This document shows positions 1 to 4,974 of a stretch of DNA of 7,053 nucleotides, one piece after another. The translations under genes and the position numbers were made by a program. Numbering within the stretch: position 1 is the first letter of the stretch; the number at the start of each line of letters is the position of its first letter. The notes under the pieces were generated by a model. It was not told the DNA's origin and made no database searches. It saw only the letters and a list, made by a program, of their open reading frames with translations. Source of the DNA: DRGV01 sp018903055 [NCBI: bacterium]. GTDB lineage: Bacteria > UBP18 > UBA7526. Where the stretch lies: the NCBI GenBank assembly GCA_018903055.1, contig JAHIPW010000133.1, positions 1 to 7,053 on the forward strand, written 5' to 3'.

Positions 1-241
1 AAGCAACGAGTTCTCCCTCTAATTCTACCCTCTTTGCCTTTGATAGGAAACCATCCACCTGCCTCTGGAGAAGGAGTCTACTACCAGGATAGAAGGCACC
101 GGCTACCGCTGGTCTCCTAACCTCTTTCTTCGGTGTGGCCTGGGTCTTTTGAACTTGAGCATAAAGAGACAAAGTCAAAAGAATTATGAAAAGTGTGGCC
201 AAAATCAAAGTTTTCTTTATCCCGCACCTTTTTATATTCAT
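1..241 (-). CDS. MEMO-family protein (AmmeMemoRadiSam system protein B-like), exported, 5' part only
   Basis: The first 80 codons of a gene that runs off the left edge. It starts at ATG 241-239 with AGGGG 6 nt upstream (248-252). Residues 1-28 look like a Sec signal peptide: a basic N-terminus (K4, R5, K9, K10), a hydrophobic core from about 12 to 26, and a likely cut after A28. The mature part opens with VRRPAVAGAFYPGS at 41-54, which I recognise as the conserved N-terminal motif of the MEMO1 family (RxPAVAGxFYP). Next comes a helix matching the family's 'L..QV..FL' segment. MEMO proteins share a fold with class III extradiol dioxygenases, and in prokaryotes they often occur beside AMMECR1 and radical-SAM proteins. 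Their bacterial role is unsettled. The metal-ligand region and the neighbours lie outside the window, so activity cannot be judged. The gene follows the polyamine genes but has its own likely promoter (293-320). Family call fairly sure; export well supported. Confidence 0.75.
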   Translation of the reverse strand, partial: MNIKRCGIKKTLILATLFIILLTLSLYAQVQKTQATPKKEVRRPAVAGAFYPGSRLLLQRQVDGFLSKAKRVELEGELVA

Positions 242-273
242 TTCTTACCCCTGTCTAAAGGTGCGGGGTTCAT
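238..273 (-). promoter_or_regulatory. Possible 11-codon leader frame overlapping the MEMO start
   Basis: An ATG at 273-271 opens a frame reading MNPAPLDRGKK. Its TGA (240-238) overlaps the MEMO ATG (241-239) as ATGA, the junction type also seen at the 3013-3016 gene pair. GAGGTG (279-284) lies 5 nt before this ATG. The frame also runs through the hairpin arms at 259-283. If translated, it could couple ribosome movement to MEMO initiation. Against this, it is very short, and its ribosome site would sit almost at the predicted transcript 5' end. It may be chance. Confidence 0.25.
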
Positions 274-283
274 TCCCGCACCT
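259..283 (-). repeat. Hairpin in the MEMO leader, with a third copy of the arm in the gene
   Basis: A perfect 9-bp inverted repeat, aggtgcggg (259-267) and cccgcacct (275-283), with a 7-nt loop. In the minus-strand transcript it would form almost at the predicted 5' end, about 20 nt before the MEMO start. The arm occurs again at 221-229, inside MEMO codons 5-7. The middle arm could therefore pair with either outer copy, and pairing into the gene would be 11 bp long (221-231 with 257-267). Confidence 0.6.
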
Positions 284-292
284 CTACAAACA

Positions 293-320
293 ATTTTACC
301 ATATTCAAAGAAAAAAACAA
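293..320 (-). promoter_or_regulatory. Likely sigma-70 promoter for the MEMO gene
   Basis: On the minus strand there is a -10 TAAAAT (293-298, one mismatch to TATAAT) preceded by TG in the extended -10 position (TGG, then TAAAAT). A weak -35 TTGTTT lies 16 nt further up (315-320) in a T-rich tract. The predicted start of transcription is near 285-286, giving a leader of about 45 nt. The extended -10 makes up for the poor -35. Confidence 0.5.
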
Positions 321-340
321 ACAAAATTTTTTTTCAAATG

Positions 341-392
341 TAGAATGCGCTTCGCCCTATCCCTTATGGTTTAGGGCTTCGCTTGCATTCTA
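341..392. repeat. 52-bp imperfect palindrome
   Basis: The outer arms tagaatgc (341-348) and gcattcta (385-392) are perfect 8-bp complements. The inner arms gcccta (354-359) and tagggc (372-377) are perfect 6-bp complements. Between them are short unpaired stretches, and the centre is a 12-nt loop. There is no T-run after it on either strand, so it is unlikely to be an intrinsic terminator. It looks like a small mobile or interspersed palindromic element lying between the terminator hairpin and the MEMO promoter. Confidence 0.6.
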
Positions 393-395
393 GAT

Positions 396-415
396 TTATT
401 AAATATTATTAAATA
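396..415. repeat. Two tandem copies of an AT-only 10-mer
   Basis: The 10-mer ttattaaata occurs twice back to back (396-405 and 406-415), ending exactly where the terminator stem begins. A 10-bp period matches one DNA helical turn. It could ease strand separation or simply supply an A/U-rich tail for the hairpin on the minus-strand transcript. Confidence 0.55.
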
Positions 416-437
416 CCCGCCTTTTCGGCGGGTTTTT
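416..437. terminator. Intrinsic terminator hairpin after the agmatinase gene
   Basis: The stem cccgcc (416-421) / ggcggg (427-432) has a 5-nt loop. On the plus strand it is followed by five T's (433-437), a textbook intrinsic terminator. On the minus strand, where all the genes lie, the same stem is followed by an A/T-rich stretch without a clean U-run. It therefore probably ends the polyamine transcript, whose last stop is about 95 nt away, less efficiently than it blocks plus-strand transcription. Likely bidirectional. Confidence 0.65.
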
Positions 438-531
438 GATTTCATCAAAAAGCATAAGAATTTAAGAATAAAGGGAGAGAAGAATAAAAAAACAAGCGGG
501 AACGGCTGAAAAGCACTTCAGGGGTGGCAGT

Positions 532-1422
532 TTAAGGAGTTGTGAGGTAGGCGATGAGTTTGTAGATGAGTTTTGCGGCGGTAAACACGGATGGGCACGG
601 ATTAGAAACACGGATGGGCACGGATATGTCAAGAGGGGTAGGGCAGAGTTCCACAACATCGATGCCTAAGATCTTTTTCTCTTTGGTGAGGAGTCGCAGA
701 AATTTTAATGTCTCATACCACCCCAGCCCCCCGGGTTCCGGGGTTCCTACGGCAGGTATAATGGAGGGATCTAAGAAGTCCAAATCGAGAGAAAGATAAA
801 CTTTATCTGAAAGGCGGGAGATTACTTCTTTCATCCAATCTTTTTTACCTATAATATCCTTGGCATAGAAGGGTTTTAAATTTTTCTCTTTGATAAAGTC
901 TGCTTCTTCCTGAGAGAGGCTCCTTATTCCCACCTGAACGATTCTGTTTTTTTCTATGAGCCTTCGAGAAACACAGGCGTGAGAGTACTTCGTTTTCTCA
1001 TAGGAATTTCTTAAATCAGCATGGGCATCGAGGATGAGGATGGAAAAATCCTTTTCCTTCTTCCCCAGACCTTCTACCATTCCCAAGGTAACGGTATGTT
1101 CCCCACCTAGAGCAATGACCAATTTTCCTAAAGAAAAAAGGCCCTGAGCTTTATCTGCCAGGGCCTCAATCATCTTTTGGGGGCTATCAAATCCTTCTTT
1201 AAATTCTATCAGGGTATGAATCCCAACCTTATAAGGTTCGCAATTTGTCTCCTCATCGTATAGTTCCATATTCTGGGAGGCATCGATGATTGCCTTGGGT
1301 CCCTCTTTGGTCCCCTTCTTATAAGTAGTCGTTGCTTCATAAGGAACGGGAAGGATGATTACTCTGGATTTTTTAAAATCAGAAAATTTCCTTTCTATAT
1401 CTCCAAAATTATTAGAAATCAA
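532..1422 (-). CDS. speB: Agmatinase (agmatine ureohydrolase)
   Basis: Hydrolyses agmatine to putrescine and urea, a cytoplasmic binuclear-manganese enzyme of the arginase/ureohydrolase family. The 296 residues match the usual length. Visible metal ligands are H109 in GGEHTVT, D132/H134/D136 in DAHADLR, and D213/D215 in SLDLDFLDP. H148 and E258 occupy the conserved substrate-loop positions. The N-terminal PVPYEATTTYKKGT segment is typical of bacterial and archaeal agmatinases. The start is TTG at 1422-1420, overlapping the decarboxylase TGA as TTGA, with AAGGGAG (1434-1440) 11 nt upstream. No ATG lies near the conserved N-terminus, so TTG is favoured. Pairing with the agmatine-producing gene upstream supports agmatine over arginine or guanidinobutyrate as substrate. 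Oddity: residues 266-280, between the conserved VVELCP and the last helix (FTAAKLIYKL), are encoded by two copies of a short DNA repeat and look like an inserted loop. Confidence 0.93.
   Translation of the reverse strand: MISNNFGDIERKFSDFKKSRVIILPVPYEATTTYKKGTKEGPKAIIDASQNMELYDEETNCEPYKVGIHTLIEFKEGFDSPQKMIEALADKAQGLFSLGKLVIALGGEHTVTLGMVEGLGKKEKDFSILILDAHADLRNSYEKTKYSHACVSRRLIEKNRIVQVGIRSLSQEEADFIKEKNLKPFYAKDIIGKKDWMKEVISRLSDKVYLSLDLDFLDPSIIPAVGTPEPGGLGWYETLKFLRLLTKEKKILGIDVVELCPTPLDISVPIRVSNPCPSVFTAAKLIYKLIAYLTTP
583..625. repeat. Two copies of a 20-bp repeat inside the agmatinase gene
   Basis: The 20-mer aaacacggatgggcacggat occurs perfectly at 583-602 and again at 606-625, separated by tag, giving a 23-bp period. 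Each copy holds two cacggat words. Because 23 is not a multiple of three, the gene reads the copies in two frames, giving SVPIRVS and then PCPSVF. From memory, peptides like HPCPSV translated from this DNA word occur in proteins of unrelated uncultured bacteria, which would make it a dispersed repeat. That part is recollection. Confidence 0.85.
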
Positions 1423-2072
1423 ACTTTTACCGGCTCCCTTTTTGGTTCAGGTATTTTTTCCACTTTCAGCGATGGTATTTTAGATTCCTCTTTGGCTTCT
1501 ATTGGTTTTATTTCTGGCATCTCTACCGGGGGGAGAAGGATGGCAGCGGTTAAGACTGTAGTCCACGAACCATCTTTATCTCCAATAGCAGACTGGGTAA
1601 TGTTAGCAGTCTTTACCGTCTGGCCAGATATTTTCCAGAGTTCCTTCTCTTCATCGTAACTTGTCCCAATCTCAAACTCTACTCCCAAGATAGTGGCCAG
1701 CATATAGGCGGCTAAATCCTCGGCATAATCCCCGGCCTTCTGTTCCGTCTCTCCAAAAGAGTGGTGCTCTGAGAGATAGCCATATTGGATAGGATCCTTG
1801 GGGATGGCTATCCCAATGGATGCAGCAATGAGGCGGTGGGGTTCGTTGGTAGCGTTCCTGCTCATCACGCAGTAGATGATCTGTCCGGGAGCAAGATATT
1901 TCAATCCTTCTGCTAAGGGAATAAGCTGGCAGGCAGGAGGAACGATGCTTGAGACGTTTACGATATTATACTTTGCAATCTGGGCGTTGCGCAGGGCAAG
2001 CTCAAAACTGGTTAACTTCTCCTTATGCCTTCCCACTCCCTTGGTTAAGAATACTTTGGTTGGAACATACAT
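1419..2072 (-). CDS. pdaD: Pyruvoyl-dependent arginine decarboxylase (PvlArgDC)
   Basis: Decarboxylates L-arginine to agmatine using a pyruvoyl group made by self-cleavage of the proenzyme. In the family the cut falls between two serines, matching S41-S42 in NVSSIVPP; the S42-initiated chain would become the pyruvoyl-bearing alpha subunit. Other family features are the N-terminal VPTKVFLTKGVGRHKEKLTSFE, the AEDLAAYMLA helix, and the WTTVLTAAI strand near residue 180. I chose ATG 2072-2070, giving 217 residues, because MYVPTKVF is where homologues begin and GGAGGT (2078-2083) sits 5 nt upstream. The open frame continues to 2132, but only through repeat DNA. Residues 183-217 form a Pro/Lys/Glu-rich tail beyond the usual domain, probably disordered. 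First gene of a two-gene operon with agmatinase; the product is the next enzyme's substrate. Confidence 0.92.
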   Translation of the reverse strand: MYVPTKVFLTKGVGRHKEKLTSFELALRNAQIAKYNIVNVSSIVPPACQLIPLAEGLKYLAPGQIIYCVMSRNATNEPHRLIAASIGIAIPKDPIQYGYLSEHHSFGETEQKAGDYAEDLAAYMLATILGVEFEIGTSYDEEKELWKISGQTVKTANITQSAIGDKDGSWTTVLTAAILLPPVEMPEIKPIEAKEESKIPSLKVEKIPEPKREPVKV

Positions 2073-2075
2073 TAC

Positions 2076-2088
2076 CCACCTCCGGTGG
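2076..2088 (-). promoter_or_regulatory. Ribosome site of the decarboxylase inside a small hairpin
   Basis: In the transcript the sequence CCACC-GGA-GGTGG (2088-2076) is a 5-bp inverted repeat with a 3-nt loop. The strong ribosome site GGAGGT (2083-2078) occupies the loop and half of one arm. A stem this short would open easily, so it may tune initiation modestly or be incidental. Confidence 0.4.
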
Positions 2089-2160
2089 AAGTAACAAGTA
2101 AAAAGTAACAAGTAAAAAGTAAAAATGAACAATGAAAAAGTAGAAAGTAGAAAAGTAAAA
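2089..2160. repeat. A-rich repeat tract in the decarboxylase leader, with 14-bp tandem units
   Basis: The unit agtaacaagtaaaa occurs perfectly at 2090-2103 and 2104-2117. Decayed relatives follow (agtaaaaatg, agtagaaagtag, agtaaaa) to about 2160. On the minus strand it is a U/C-rich leader with little ability to fold. It also extends the open frame upstream of the true decarboxylase start with a false hydrophobic peptide of F, L, Y and T. I read it as noncoding simple-sequence DNA between promoter and ribosome site. Confidence 0.7.
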
Positions 2161-2179
2161 GAATTAATTTTACAGAATA

Positions 2180-2208
2180 ATTAAAGCACTAAAAATTAGC
2201 AATGTCAA
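2180..2208 (-). promoter_or_regulatory. Sigma-70 promoter for the decarboxylase-agmatinase operon
   Basis: A perfect -35 TTGACA (2203-2208 on the minus strand), a 17-nt spacer (2186-2202) and a -10 TTTAAT (2180-2185, one mismatch). The sequence just upstream (about 2211-2230) is almost pure A/T and could act as an UP element. Transcription should begin near 2173, leaving a leader of about 100 nt. This is the best promoter match in the window and makes the polyamine genes independent of the upstream unit. Confidence 0.75.
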
Positions 2209-2232
2209 GAGTTTTTTATAAAATTTATATGG

Positions 2233-2300
2233 GATTACAGTGATTTTTAATCCTATTGGAGATTTTATCCCCATAATCGTTAATTCACATCGCTGTAATC
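2233..2300. repeat. 12-bp inverted repeat between the two transcription units
   Basis: The arms gattacagtgat (2233-2244) and atcgctgtaatc (2289-2300) pair at 11 of 12 positions around a 44-nt interior. The outer arm begins 5 nt beyond the methyltransferase stop. There is no good U-run after it, so it is at best a weak terminator or mRNA 3' end stabiliser for unit 1. It could also be a binding site next to the promoter at 2180-2208. Confidence 0.45.
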
Positions 2301-2305
2301 ATTAT

Positions 2306-3016
2306 TTATTTATGTTTTTTGATTTCTTCACCCGTCATGGGAACGAACATACAGCCGGTAATAATTTCTTGGACGATTTTGCCCTTCTTTTTCTGAATAA
2401 GGGTCAGTCTCTGGGGATAGGTATCAGCAATGGGAATGACCATCCTTCCCCCTTCTGCCAATTGATCTATCAGGGGCTGGGGAATATGGTCTGGAGCACA
2501 GGTAACGATTATGGCGTCAAACGGAGCATATTCTGGCCAGCCCAAGTAGCCGTCACCACACTTTACCTTGATATTTTCATAGCCTAGTCTCTTTAGCGTC
2601 TCCTCTGCCCTCTTTGTCAATCCAGGAATAATTTCGATGGTATAGACCTCCTTGGCGAGTTCTGCCAGGATGGCTGCCTGGTACCCAGAGCCAGTTCCAA
2701 TCTCAAGAACCCTCTCGTCTCCCTTTAACTTTAAGGATTCGGTCATTAAGGCAACGATGTAGGGCTGGGAGATGGTCTGACCATAACCAATGGGAAGAGG
2801 CCGGTCACTATAGGCCATCTTTTGATAGAGCAGGGGGACGAACTTATGTCTGGGAACTGTTCTCATTACTTTTAAGACCTTCTCGTCTTTTATTCTTCGA
2901 GCCTCAATCTGAGTTTTAACCATCGTTTCTCTGGCTTTTATAAATTCTTCTTCTTGAGCATGGCAGTTGACTGTCATCACCATTAGAAGCAGAGTGAAAA
3001 ATATTTTCTTTATCAT
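2306..3016 (-). CDS. pcm: Protein-L-isoaspartate O-methyltransferase, exported
   Basis: Transfers a methyl group from S-adenosylmethionine to L-isoaspartyl residues in damaged proteins, starting their repair. Family hallmarks are VPRHKFVP at 54-61, GYGQTISQPYIVA at 77-89 containing the conserved active-site serine (S83), and the SAM-binding LEIGTGSGYQAA at 104-115. GDGYLGWPEYAPFDAI at 155-169 and the closing FVPMTG follow. The 236 residues exceed the usual roughly 210 because residues 1-20 form a signal peptide (KK, then IFFTLLLMVMTV, likely cut after CHA). The cysteine at 18 has N at -1, a poor lipobox, so a soluble exported form is favoured. The ATG at 3016 overlaps the preceding TGA as ATGA, with GAGGG (3024-3028) 7 nt upstream. 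It is last in unit 1. How SAM would reach an enzyme outside the cytoplasm is unclear. Confidence 0.93.
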   Translation of the reverse strand: MIKKIFFTLLLMVMTVNCHAQEEEFIKARETMVKTQIEARRIKDEKVLKVMRTVPRHKFVPLLYQKMAYSDRPLPIGYGQTISQPYIVALMTESLKLKGDERVLEIGTGSGYQAAILAELAKEVYTIEIIPGLTKRAEETLKRLGYENIKVKCGDGYLGWPEYAPFDAIIVTCAPDHIPQPLIDQLAEGGRMVIPIADTYPQRLTLIQKKKGKIVQEIITGCMFVPMTGEEIKKHK

Positions 3017-4974
3017 CTCGTTTCCCTCTTGGACAAAGCTTTCTTGAATTCTATTTTAGCTTCTTTAGGCATATTGGCTTCAAGATAAGAACGGGCTAGA
3101 TTAAAGTGAATCTCAGCAGAATCAGGATTGAGGCTTAGAGCCTTTCTAAACTCTGGAATGGCCAAAACAAACAATCCTTTTTTGAAGTAGGCAACGGCTA
3201 AGTTACTGTGGATGGTGGCATCATCTGGTCCTAACTTCAAGGCCTCTTGAAATTCCTCAATCGCTAAATCCAACTCTCCTTCTTCGCCATAGGTCATACC
3301 CAGGAGATGGTGAGCAAGAAAAGAGGAAGGATCCTCTATCAACTTTCTCTTTAACTCTTTAATTACCTGCTCAATTTTCTCTACATCTATTCTTTCCCCA
3401 TCTGGATTGAGGAAATGATATCCGAATCTATGGATGAGTGCCTGATTTTGAGGAAGATTTTTAATATAGAGCAGGGTGTTGTCGTCCCAGTAGATGAGTC
3501 GCCAATCTCTATCTTCCCATAGTCTATCCCTTAGGTTTGGTCGAGAATGCTTTCCACTATAATCAATTAAAACAAGATTCACTCTATACCTGTCTAACAA
3601 ATTTTCCCAGGCGGATTCGCCACGGAATATGGCCCCATACTCCTCATAGATTCTCTCTCCATAGACCAGGCAGCGACCATCAATGAATACTTTGCATTCT
3701 GGATAACTTTTCCAGATGAGGTATCCTCCCCAACCCGAAGGGTTGAAGAGATTCCCGGATAGATTATTCTTTTCTATAAAATTGACTGCTTTATCTGGAA
3801 ATAGTCTCTCCTTTATTCTTAGTTGAGACGGCAAGTGGATGGCGGTCCAAGTAACAATCAAGATGAGGATTGTCAAGGAGGCCGGAAAGAGCCAAGTCTT
3901 AGGCCTGAAGGTCATTCTCTTCTTAAAGATGATATCCAGATGCTTTGCCAAGATGGGAGAAGTAAAGATAACGAATAACTCGATATGTCTTCTTGAAGAG
4001 AGGGAGAGGCAGGAAGCGACTAGGAAAAGGACCAGATCCGTGAAATCGATCTTCCTGCGGGATAATATCAAGGCAAGAATGGTCAGGCCAAACATAATCC
4101 AGTAGGGATAAAAGATCTTTGAGAAGTCTATGGGCCTCCATTCGCTCACCCTCTCCATAAATATCTCCTTACCGGTAAGCTGGAAGGAATAGGAAAGAGC
4201 CTGATAGCCATAGACGTTGACTAAAGAGGTAAGGATGACTAAGAAGGTAATGATGAATAGAAGACGTAGCTCTTTACCACTTAAGATTGATCCCCAATCC
4301 CGATTAAAATATTTCTTCATTCCTAACTTTGTAGATTCTGCAAAGCAAAAGATAAAGAGGATGATGAAACCAGCCAAAAATCCTGCGTGGAGGTTGGCCC
4401 AGGGAATCATAAGAAGGGGCAAGAAGAATAAGAGATTTCTTTTTCTATACTGGAAGGAATGGAGAATATAATAGAACAGGGAGAGGAAGAGAAAGGAAAA
4501 GATGAGGGGACGGAGGCGAAGCCTAGGATAGACAACAAAGGCAGCAAGAAGAATGACTCCCAAGGCAAGATAGACTCCATTAGAAGCTTCGCTAGGTTGT
4601 AAGCCCTTAAATGGGGCTCTATCGGGGTAAATATTGACTCCTCTGTGACGCATAATTCTAAAAAGAATGAAGAAGGCAAGAGTGGCGATAAAGGCTTTTA
4701 AGAGGATTAATGACTTTAATCCTGCTAAATGGTGGAGGGAGTAGAATGTGACCCCAGATAGCCAGCCATGGTTTATCCAAGGACGATTGGAAGCGGTGTG
4801 GGAAAAGATATCCTTGTGAGGAATGGTCTTCGTCTCTAAGATATACTGGCCGGTTCTTAGATAATGGAAGAAGTCATCATTCCTTAAGGTAAAACAGGCA
4901 AGATTAAAAACCAAAAGAAAAACCGAGATTATAAGAAGATATTTAGCGCTGTTATCTAAGGCTTCTTTTCTCAA
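3013..4974 (-). CDS. GT-C-like polytopic membrane protein with C-terminal TPR repeats
   Basis: A 653-residue protein with about nine or ten hydrophobic segments between residues 11 and 380. A soluble region (about 381-550) and three TPRs follow (about 552-585, 586-619, 620-653; pattern NLAxxYxxxGxxxxAIxEFxKAL). After the first membrane segment, NDDFFHYLRTGQYIL carries D33/D34/H37, which resembles the acidic loop of GT-C glycosyltransferases. PWANLHAGFLAG at 191-202 and FIDGRCLVYGERIYEEY at 430-446 resemble conserved blocks of a widespread uncharacterised GT-C-like family. A role in transferring lipid-linked sugars on the outer face of the membrane is inferred. The start is TTG at 4974-4972, overlapping the upstream stop as TTGA, with GGAG (4983-4986) 8 nt upstream. 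Residues 113-134 look like an in-frame insertion between two membrane segments. TPRs may bind partner proteins. Confidence 0.75.
   Translation of the reverse strand: MRKEALDNSAKYLLIISVFLLVFNLACFTLRNDDFFHYLRTGQYILETKTIPHKDIFSHTASNRPWINHGWLSGVTFYSLHHLAGLKSLILLKAFIATLAFFILFRIMRHRGVNIYPDRAPFKGLQPSEASNGVYLALGVILLAAFVVYPRLRLRPLIFSFLFLSLFYYILHSFQYRKRNLLFFLPLLMIPWANLHAGFLAGFIILFIFCFAESTKLGMKKYFNRDWGSILSGKELRLLFIITFLVILTSLVNVYGYQALSYSFQLTGKEIFMERVSEWRPIDFSKIFYPYWIMFGLTILALILSRRKIDFTDLVLFLVASCLSLSSRRHIELFVIFTSPILAKHLDIIFKKRMTFRPKTWLFPASLTILILIVTWTAIHLPSQLRIKERLFPDKAVNFIEKNNLSGNLFNPSGWGGYLIWKSYPECKVFIDGRCLVYGERIYEEYGAIFRGESAWENLLDRYRVNLVLIDYSGKHSRPNLRDRLWEDRDWRLIYWDDNTLLYIKNLPQNQALIHRFGYHFLNPDGERIDVEKIEQVIKELKRKLIEDPSSFLAHHLLGMTYGEEGELDLAIEEFQEALKLGPDDATIHSNLAVAYFKKGLFVLAIPEFRKALSLNPDSAEIHFNLARSYLEANMPKEAKIEFKKALSKRETR
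4570..4641. repeat. Candidate in-frame insertion with flanking direct repeats and near-palindromic ends
   Basis: On the minus strand GGAGTC occurs at 4641-4636 and again 63 nt later at 4578-4573, extending to GGAGTCAAT versus GGAGTCTAT (8 of 9). The interior holds CCCCATT and, near the far end, AATGGAG, which are inverted relatives (6 of 7), plus the palindrome gaagcttc. The interval equals exactly 21 codons and encodes a hydrophilic loop rich in P, S, D and K between membrane segments. It could be an inserted short palindromic element, or an ordinary loop with chance similarity. Confidence 0.35.

Noticed and set aside
149-374. Short plus-strand frames over the MEMO start and leader
   Set aside because: They lie opposite the signal peptide and leader hairpins. 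No ribosome site or coding character is seen.
583-625. CRISPR array
   Set aside because: There are only two units, with a 3-nt separator and no unique spacers, inside a coding gene.
462-659. Minus-strand frame containing PCPSVF-like and HPCL peptides
   Set aside because: It is the same repeat DNA read in another frame within the agmatinase end and the downstream gap. The agmatinase frame is clearly the real one.
566-799. Plus-strand open frame across the agmatinase gene
   Set aside because: It is antisense to conserved catalytic sequence and part of it is the repeat at 583-625. It has no ribosome site or family resemblance.
2073-2132. N-terminal extension of the decarboxylase (hydrophobic F/L/Y/T peptide, possibly a signal peptide)
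   Set aside because: It is translated from the simple repeat tract. Homologues begin at MYVPTKVF, where the strong ribosome site lies.
2240-2587. Plus-strand open frame opposite the methyltransferase 3' end
   Set aside because: It overlaps a well-supported gene, runs through the intergenic inverted repeat, and its peptide resembles no family.
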